A stretch of DNA of 64,000 nucleotides from NCBI RefSeq assembly GCF_006152065.1, contig NZ_VDFW01000001.1, forward strand, positions 1 to 64,000. The letters are read 5' to 3'. The position numbers were made by a program, and so were the translations under genes. This DNA comes from Amycolatopsis alkalitolerans. Its GTDB lineage: Bacteria > Actinomycetota > Actinomycetes > Mycobacteriales > Pseudonocardiaceae. Below the pieces are notes generated by a model. That model searched no databases, was not told where the DNA came from, and saw nothing but the letters and a program-made list of their open reading frames with translations. Below are positions 58,388-64,000 of the stretch, one piece after another; positions within the stretch are counted from its first letter, which is position 1, and every line of letters starts with the position of its first letter.

Positions 58388-58408
58388 GCCACGACCAGGA
58401 GGATGATC

Positions 58409-59785
58409 ATGACTACCGACGCCGCCGTGACCCGTACCGTTGCTCAGTACGTCCGCGATGCCGACCTGGGTGGGGCGTCCGAGGCGGCACTGGACCAGGC
58501 CCGGCGGACACTTGTCGACACCGTCGCCGTCGCGGTTGCCGGGGGCAGGGAGCCTGCGGTGCGGATCGTGCGCGACACAGTGGCAACCGGCCCGGACGGT
58601 CCCGCCCAGGTGCTGGCGGACGGTTCGCGAGCCACCGCCGCCGACGCCGCGCTGCTGGGTGCGGTCGCAGGCCACGCCCTGGATTACGACGATGTGGTCG
58701 ACCACATCTACGGGCATCCAAGCGTGGTGTTGTGGCCCGCCGTGCTCGCGGCAGGCCAATCCGTGGGTGCCACCGAGCGGCAGATCATCGAGGCCTACCT
58801 GGCCGGGTTCGATGTGCAAATGGCGCTGGCCGAAGGAATCGACGTCCGCAGGCACTACGCTCGCGGCTGGCATTCGACCGCGACACTGGGCGTAGTCGCC
58901 GCCGCGGCGGGCGTGGCCCGCCTTTTGTGCCCCGACGTCGAAAGCATGGCACACGCGCTCGGTGTCGCCGCCTCGATGGCGGGTGGCAGCCGGCAGAACT
59001 TCGGCACGATGACCAAGCCTTTGCACGCGGGTCTCGCCGCCAGGGACGGCGTTCTCGCCGCGGTTCTCGCCGCCGATGGGTTCACCGCGGACGAGAGTCA
59101 GCTCGAGGGGCCGCTCGGCTTTTTCGCGCTCTATGACACCAGGGAACAACTGGCCGGCGTGACGGCGGCACTCGGCGCCGAAGAGCCAGGGGCGGCGATT
59201 CTGCGCCGCCGGATCAACGTCAAGAGGTACCCTGCGTGTTACAACACCCAGCGCATGTCGAACGCCGCGCTCGACCTCTTCAACGGCTCCGAGCGTGCTG
59301 CGGACATCAAGCACGTCCAGGTCACCGTCGAGCCAGGCGGTCTCGATCCGCTCATTCACCACCGTCCGCGGAGTGGTCTGGAGGGCAAGTTCAGCGCCGA
59401 GTACGTCGTGGCCGCGGCCTTGCTCGACGGTCGGCTCGGTCTCGACACCTACACCGACGCGGCGGTCACCCGCCCTGAGGTTCAAGCGCTCGCGGAGCGG
59501 GTGGACGTCACCGAGCAACGGGTGCCGCCGCGGGGCCCCGCGGAGTGGGACCAGGCGTACGCCGTGATCCGCGTCGAACTCGCCGATGGCTCGGTCCGGG
59601 AAACGCGCGTCGACGTGCCGCGCGGGGACTGTCGAGCGCCGCTCTCGGACGCGGAGCTGGAAGCGAAGCTCAAGGACTGTGTCAGCTACTCGGGGATGGC
59701 GGTCGACCCGGGCGAGTTGTCGGCGGAGCTGTTCGACTTCGGCTCGGGCACCGTGTTCACCGGCTTCGCCGCTCTGGAGCCGTGA
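58409..59785 (+). CDS. MmgE/PrpD family dehydratase
   Basis: A 458-residue member of the MmgE/PrpD family (2-methylcitrate dehydratase and relatives). The all-helical N-terminal domain carries GHALDYDD and ASMAGGSRQNFGTMTKPLHAG, and the small alpha/beta domain has KRYPACYNTQ. Family members dehydrate tricarboxylic or hydroxy acids; in other operons they act on citrate-like or itaconate-like intermediates. AGGAGG abuts the ATG at 58403, so the ATG six bases later is chosen. It is the last gene of the cluster, and its stop overlaps the convergent sugar-isomerase remnant. Confidence 0.88.
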   Translation: MTTDAAVTRTVAQYVRDADLGGASEAALDQARRTLVDTVAVAVAGGREPAVRIVRDTVATGPDGPAQVLADGSRATAADAALLGAVAGHALDYDDVVDHIYGHPSVVLWPAVLAAGQSVGATERQIIEAYLAGFDVQMALAEGIDVRRHYARGWHSTATLGVVAAAAGVARLLCPDVESMAHALGVAASMAGGSRQNFGTMTKPLHAGLAARDGVLAAVLAADGFTADESQLEGPLGFFALYDTREQLAGVTAALGAEEPGAAILRRRINVKRYPACYNTQRMSNAALDLFNGSERAADIKHVQVTVEPGGLDPLIHHRPRSGLEGKFSAEYVVAAALLDGRLGLDTYTDAAVTRPEVQALAERVDVTEQRVPPRGPAEWDQAYAVIRVELADGSVRETRVDVPRGDCRAPLSDAELEAKLKDCVSYSGMAVDPGELSAELFDFGSGTVFTGFAALEP

Positions 59786-60422
59786 TGGTGCGGCGGGCCT
59801 GTGGTTGCGGACCTGAGTCGAGCTGGCCTGCGTGCCGCCGAAGGAACGGCGACGCGCACCGCCGTACCGATTCGGGCAGCACGGCGAGCGCCCAGTCGTA
59901 GGCGGTCTGGTGGCTTTCGCGGAGCCGCAGCGCCGGTACGTCGACCTCGATCATGAGATCGCCGTCGAACCGGTCCGGCAGCGCGGCGAGACAGCCGGCG
60001 AGGTCGAGCTGACCTCGCCCCGGCTCGGCCCAGATCCGGCCGGGACGGGTCGCGCGCCGGTAGTCCAGTTCGTCGGTGGCGGCACAAGTGACACCTGCGG
60101 TGAACAGGTCCTTGAGGTGCACGGCCACGATCCGGTCGGCGTAGGCCCGCAGGAACGACGGCACGTTCACCCCGGCCCAGGCCAGGTGTTCGACGTCGGG
60201 CCCGAAGGCGAGCAGATCGGGCCCGATGTCGCCGAGCACGGCGCGGACTTCGTGCTTGGTCTCCACCCATCCGCCGACGTGCTGGTGCAGCGCCGCCGTG
60301 ACACCTTCGCTGCGCACCGCCGCGCACGCCTGCCCGGGGTGTACCCGGCACCGACCGTGGGCCGGTCCGTGCGCGGCGTCCCTGGACCGAACGCCGAACA
60401 CGCTCCTCCCACACCCGCACAA
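59757..60422 (-). pseudogene. sugar-phosphate isomerase/epimerase, N-terminally truncated
   Basis: From about residue 35 of this frame the sequence is the C-terminal half of a xylose-isomerase-like TIM barrel: GVTAALHQHVGGWVETKHEV, then IVAVHLKDLF, then DLMIEVD with a metal-ligand glutamate. The residues before that are an Arg/Gly/Cys-rich run unlike the family. About 100 N-terminal residues with the first barrel strands are missing. A strong ribosome-binding site (AAGGAGG at about 60430) leads into a different frame, consistent with a deletion or frameshift. The gene follows the sulfatase on the same strand and was probably part of its operon. Confidence 0.7.
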
Positions 60423-60459
60423 CAGGCCTCCTTCACATGATCTTCACGGAATCAATCGC

Positions 60460-62076
60460 CTAGCCGGCGGCGTCGGTGGCGGGCTCGCCACGGAGGACAT
60501 AGAGGTCCTCGATCCGGCCGAAGGGCAGGATGCCTATCCGGTCGGCCCAGGCGGACCAGTCGGCCAGGAGATGCTCGGCCAACTCGCGGTTCTGGCCTGC
60601 GACATCGTTGAGTTCGGTGGGATCCTTCGCGAGGTTGTAGAGCTCCCATGGTTTCGTGTGCTCGCGCACGAGCTTCCACTGACCCCGCCGGACCGCGCCG
60701 TTGCCGCAGTGCTCCCAGTAAAGGGCTGGCCCCCCGGCGGGCGACGCCGCGTGGTCGGACCCGCGAAGCTGGGCCAGGAATCCGGTGCCCTCCATCGGCG
60801 GAATCGGATGGTCGCCGAGGACGGTGGGGTATGCGACGTCCAGCGCGTCGAGGAGGGTGGGCAGCACGTGGGTGAGCTGGTGCGGCTCGCTCAGGATCTG
60901 CCCGGCCTCGACGCCCCCGGCGGGCCAGTGGACGATGAACGGGGCCGCGATGCCGCCCTCGTGGGTCCACTTCTTGTAGAGGCGGAACGGCGTGTTGGAC
61001 AGGTTGGCCCACGGACGCCCGTAGCTCGAGTAGGTGTTCTCCGGGCCGGGCATGGTGCCAGGTTCGTTGCCCAGGCGGACCGGCTCGCCGGTACGGGTGT
61101 GGCCGCGGAAGATGTCCGTGCGGGAGACGAACCTCTCCCGCGTCATGTGGGGGATCTCCTCGGGGGAAGCGCCGTTGTCAGAGAGGAAGACGATGATCGT
61201 GTTCTCGAACCGGCCGAGGCGCTTGAGGGTGTCGAGGATGCGGCCGATGCCGTGGTCCATGCGGTCGACCTGGGCTGCGTAGACTTCCATGCGGCGCGCT
61301 TGCCAGTCCTTGTCCGTAACGTCCTCCCAGGCCGGCTCGCGCGGGTCGCGGGGGCTGAGGACGGCGTCGGCCTCCACGATGCCCAGCTGGACCTGGCGCT
61401 CGAACCGCTCTCGGCGCAGGGTGTCCCAGCCGGCGTCGAAGCGGCCCTGGTACCTGCCGATGTCCTCTTCCGGGGCGTGGAGCGGCCAGTGCGGGGCTGT
61501 GTAGGCGGTGTAGAGGAAGAAGGGCTGGTCGGCCTCGGCGGAGCGCTCGATGAACGCGACGGCTTCGTTCGTGATGGCGTCGGTGTAGTAGAAGCCCGGG
61601 TCGTCCGCTTCGTGCTCGATGTTCTCCTCGCCACGCGTGAGTGTGCCGGGGCTGTAGTAGCTTCCGCACCCGGTCAGCGTGCCGTAGAAGTAGTCGAAGC
61701 CGCGGCGAGTGGGCCAGGAATCGCTGGGGTTCCGCACGTCGGCCGCGAGGTGCCACTTGCCCGTCAGGCCGGTCGCGTAACCGGCTCCCCTGAGGATCTC
61801 GGCGATCGTCGCGCAGCCACGATGCAGGTCGCCCCGGTAGCCGACCGGGGAGTCGTCCCCTGTCAGGACGCCGATACCGGTCTGGTGCGGGTGCAGTCCC
61901 GTCAGCAGCGAGGCACGGGACGGGCTGCAGCGGGCGGTGTTGTAGAACCGCGTCAGCCGCGTTCCGCCCCGGGCGAGCGAGTCGATGTTCGGCGTGGAGA
62001 TCTCGCCGCCATAGCAGCCCAGATCGGAGTAGCCGAGGTCGTCGACGAGTACGAGGACAACGTTGGGGCGGGGCAT
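60460..62076 (-). CDS. arylsulfatase-type sulfatase
   Basis: A 538-residue sulfatase. The metal-binding NVVLVLVDDLG opening, the formylglycine motif C50-S-P-S-R and the downstream GYATGLTGKWHL are diagnostic, with FLSDNGASPEE supplying further active-site residues. There is no signal peptide, so it probably acts in the cytosol on an imported sulfated compound. It needs a formylglycine-generating enzyme encoded elsewhere. AAGGGA precedes the ATG. Its position just after two sugar ABC permeases suggests desulfation of a transported sulfated sugar. Confidence 0.92.
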   Translation of the reverse strand: MPRPNVVLVLVDDLGYSDLGCYGGEISTPNIDSLARGGTRLTRFYNTARCSPSRASLLTGLHPHQTGIGVLTGDDSPVGYRGDLHRGCATIAEILRGAGYATGLTGKWHLAADVRNPSDSWPTRRGFDYFYGTLTGCGSYYSPGTLTRGEENIEHEADDPGFYYTDAITNEAVAFIERSAEADQPFFLYTAYTAPHWPLHAPEEDIGRYQGRFDAGWDTLRRERFERQVQLGIVEADAVLSPRDPREPAWEDVTDKDWQARRMEVYAAQVDRMDHGIGRILDTLKRLGRFENTIIVFLSDNGASPEEIPHMTRERFVSRTDIFRGHTRTGEPVRLGNEPGTMPGPENTYSSYGRPWANLSNTPFRLYKKWTHEGGIAAPFIVHWPAGGVEAGQILSEPHQLTHVLPTLLDALDVAYPTVLGDHPIPPMEGTGFLAQLRGSDHAASPAGGPALYWEHCGNGAVRRGQWKLVREHTKPWELYNLAKDPTELNDVAGQNRELAEHLLADWSAWADRIGILPFGRIEDLYVLRGEPATDAAG

Positions 62077-62112
62077 CGGGATCCCTTCGTGAAGGTTGCA
62101 CCGGGCGCTGGG

Positions 62113-62958
62113 TCAGCCCTTGACTGCGCCCGCGGTGAGGCCGGCCACGAGGTAGCGGTTGGCGACGACGGTGATGAGGATGATCGGCACGGCGGCCAGG
62201 GTCCCGGCGGCGGCCATCTGACCCCAGGCGACCTCGTACGGCTGGACCAGGGAGGCGATGCCGACCGTAAGCGGCGCGGTCACCCCGCCCGAGGTCATGG
62301 TCAGCGCGAAGAGGAACTCGTTCCACGCCATGATGCCGGTGAAGGTGCCGACGGCGGCGAGCCCGGGCTTGACCAGCGGCAGCATGATCGTCCGGAAGGT
62401 GGCCGCTTCGGAGGCGCCGTCGATGAGCGCAGCCTCCCGGAGGGTGCTGGGAACCCCGTCGAAGTAGACCTTCATCAGCAGGGCGGCAAACGGCAGCTGG
62501 AAGACCGTGTTGAGCACGATCAGGCCGAGGGTTCCGCCGATGAGCCCCAGGCTGGTCATCGTGGCGTAGAGACCCGGGACGAGGACCATGGGTGGGACAA
62601 GCGGGAGGAACCCGGCCAGGATCAGCAGCGGAACGGTGGCCCAGCGCGGGAGAGGTAGCTGGGACAGCGCGTAGCCGGCGAGGGAACCGAAGACCAGGCA
62701 CAGCAGCACGGTTCCCACGACGATGAGAAGGCTGTTGACCAGCTGGGCGAGCAGGGGGTTCCCGGGCGCCAGCAGGTCGGTGAAGTTGCTCAGGCTGAAA
62801 CCGATCCGCACGCCCGAGCCGATGATGTCCTTCAGCGGCTGGAACGACAGGACGAGCATCCAGAGGATCGGTGCGAGCGTGGCGGTGACGGCCGCGATGA
62901 GCACGAACTCCGCCAGCACGCCGATCGCGCCGCGGGCCGAGCGGCGGGGCTCAGGCAT
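62113..62958 (-). CDS. carbohydrate ABC transporter permease (second subunit, MalG type)
   Basis: A 281-residue inner-membrane permease with six helices. The EAA loop, EAALIDGASEAATFRTIMLPLVKPG, contacts the ATPase. The family (CUT1 MalG/LacG-like) imports di- and oligosaccharides or modified sugars. The ATG at 62958 overlaps the end of the first permease by 8 bp; the frame upstream of it is antisense-like filler. No ATPase gene is present; such actinobacterial systems often share one MsiK-type ATPase. Confidence 0.93.
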   Translation of the reverse strand: MPEPRRSARGAIGVLAEFVLIAAVTATLAPILWMLVLSFQPLKDIIGSGVRIGFSLSNFTDLLAPGNPLLAQLVNSLLIVVGTVLLCLVFGSLAGYALSQLPLPRWATVPLLILAGFLPLVPPMVLVPGLYATMTSLGLIGGTLGLIVLNTVFQLPFAALLMKVYFDGVPSTLREAALIDGASEAATFRTIMLPLVKPGLAAVGTFTGIMAWNEFLFALTMTSGGVTAPLTVGIASLVQPYEVAWGQMAAAGTLAAVPIILITVVANRYLVAGLTAGAVKG

Positions 62959-63910
62959 GTGCGGCCTCCCTGCCGGTCGCGAAGCGCCTGACGGCGGCGA
63001 AGATCCCACCGAGCAGGACGAAAACGATGATGATGGCGACGCCGATCGCGGCGCCGTAGCCGAACTCCAGGCGGTCGAAGAAGATCGTGCGGATGTCGAG
63101 GCTGATGAGGTTCGTGGCGTTGCCGGGGCCACCGTGGGTGAGCAGGTACATCTCGTCGAAGGCCTTCACGCACATCACGAGCCGGATGACCGCGGCGGTG
63201 ACGATGGCCGGGCGGATCATCGGCAGGACGACTTGCCGGATCACCCGCCCCTCGCCCGCGCCGTCCACGCGGGCCGCCTCGAGGACCTCCGGGTCGAGAG
63301 ACTGGAGTGCGGTGTAGACGAGCAGGAAGACCAGCGGGGCCCAGTGCCAGACGTCCACGACGATGATCGCGATCAGCGCTCCGGCCGGCTCGCCGAGCCA
63401 GCCCTGCTGCGGCAGTCCGAGCGCGGCCAGGACCTTGTTGACGAGGCCGATGGCCGGGCTCAGCAGGAGCATCCAGATCACGCTCACCACGACCGGGGCG
63501 ATCACCGTCGGCCAGATCAGCATCCGCCGCGCGACGCGGCGCATGAAGGGCGCCCGGTCGAGCATGACCGCCAGGAACGTGCCGAGAACCACGGTGAGCA
63601 CGACGGCACAGGCGATGAACACGATCGTCACCCCCACCACGGGTGCCGTGTCCGGGTCGGTGAAGATGCGGGCGAAGTTGCCAAGGCCGGCTGGCTGGTA
63701 CCGGAAACCGCCGTGCAGGATCGTGACGTTCGAGATGGACATCGTCACCAGCTGGACCATCGGGTAGATCCCGAAGACGACCAGGAACAGGGCGAACGGA
63801 GCCACCGCGACCAGGCCGAAGCGAGACCACCGGCGCTTGCGTGGCCGGCCGGCCGCGGGAGGGGACATGGCCGCGCGGACGCGGTCGCCCATGGGCGCGA
63901 CAGCCGTCAC
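62951..63910 (-). CDS. carbohydrate ABC transporter permease (first subunit, MalF type)
   Basis: A 319-residue permease with six hydrophobic helices and the EAA loop LEAARVDGAGEGRVIRQVVLP. It pairs with the following permease to form the channel of a CUT1 sugar importer. The GTG at 63910 overlaps the stop of the binding protein (GTGA); an ATG six codons in is an alternative start. Confidence 0.93.
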   Translation of the reverse strand: MTAVAPMGDRVRAAMSPPAAGRPRKRRWSRFGLVAVAPFALFLVVFGIYPMVQLVTMSISNVTILHGGFRYQPAGLGNFARIFTDPDTAPVVGVTIVFIACAVVLTVVLGTFLAVMLDRAPFMRRVARRMLIWPTVIAPVVVSVIWMLLLSPAIGLVNKVLAALGLPQQGWLGEPAGALIAIIVVDVWHWAPLVFLLVYTALQSLDPEVLEAARVDGAGEGRVIRQVVLPMIRPAIVTAAVIRLVMCVKAFDEMYLLTHGGPGNATNLISLDIRTIFFDRLEFGYGAAIGVAIIIVFVLLGGIFAAVRRFATGREAAHA

Positions 63911-64000
63911 TTCAGGTATCCCGCGTCCTTGACGACCTTCGTCACGGCATCCTGCAGGGCCGTCATGCCCGCCTCGGGGGCCAGCTGACCGGAGGCGATC
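63907..64000 (-). CDS. ABC transporter substrate-binding protein, C-terminal end only
   Basis: The last 30 codons of a protein entering from the right edge, reading IASGQLAPEAGMTALQDAV then TKVVKDAGYLK and stop. This kind of tail, and the tight overlap with two sugar permeases, fit the lipoprotein substrate-binding subunit of the same importer. The rest lies outside the window. Confidence 0.75.
   Translation of the reverse strand, partial: IASGQLAPEAGMTALQDAVTKVVKDAGYLK

Noticed and set aside
60226-62658. Long plus-strand frame across the sulfatase and permease
   Set aside because: Runs antisense through three well-supported minus-strand genes.

Overview
The window is very GC-rich, uses GTG and TTG starts freely, and is full of families typical of actinomycetes: a SARP regulator, DUF2637-like membrane proteins, an IS701-type transposase remnant, UdgB and a Rv0247c/Rv0249c-like succinate dehydrogenase. 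It is probably chromosomal DNA of a filamentous actinomycete of the Pseudonocardia/Amycolatopsis kind. The genus is an inference.

Region 1 (1-26.3 kb) combines respiration and central carbon metabolism. On the minus strand run an sdhC-like membrane anchor, an sdhB-like iron-sulfur subunit (with no flavoprotein gene), aconitase, and a narG cut off about 190 residues early at the left edge. Divergent from these is a 1,070-residue SARP/AfsR-type regulator. It is followed by GAPDH, a CBS/zinc-ribbon protein, the three genes of a pyruvate (or acetoin) dehydrogenase E1a-E1b-E2, transaldolase, a ferredoxin-reductase-like flavoprotein and, convergently, glucose-6-phosphate dehydrogenase. Next come a SLAC1/TehA-type transporter, DUF488, UdgB, a CopD-like membrane protein, a very large membrane-anchored copper nitrite reductase (NirK) fusion and a DsbA-fold protein. 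Two divergent promoter regions here share a 25-bp operator-like motif. The set looks like a low-oxygen or nitrogen-oxide regulon that also reroutes carbon flow.

Region 2 (about 26.4-47.4 kb) is a defence island. Each end carries a related two-gene cassette on the minus strand (double-HTH protein plus DUF2637-like membrane protein). Inside, on the plus strand, is a five-gene SMC system resembling Wadjet/Ept (kleisin-like, two small winged-helix-like proteins, SMC ATPase, Toprim nuclease) with 8-bp start/stop overlaps. Facing it on the minus strand is a four-gene DISARM-related operon (SNF2 helicase with DUF3883, DUF1643, DUF1156 DNA methylase, HEPN-DUF499 ATPase). A decayed IS701-type transposase lies where the two operons meet. 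The right end of the island abuts a livM-livG gene that has lost its 5' part.

Region 3 (48.6-59.8 kb) is a plus-strand catabolic cluster headed by an IclR regulator: MBL hydrolase, NDP-forming acyl-CoA synthetase, MHS transporter, enoyl-CoA hydratase, HMG-CoA-lyase-like aldolase, acyl-CoA dehydrogenase, class III CoA transferase and MmgE/PrpD dehydratase. A 19-bp perfect palindrome and a related shorter one are candidate IclR operators. The substrate is unknown but is probably a branched or unsaturated carboxylic acid.

Region 4 (59.7-64 kb, minus strand) holds a sugar ABC transporter (end of the binding protein plus two permeases), an arylsulfatase and a truncated sugar-phosphate isomerase. 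This suggests scavenging of sulfated sugars, with part of the pathway decayed.
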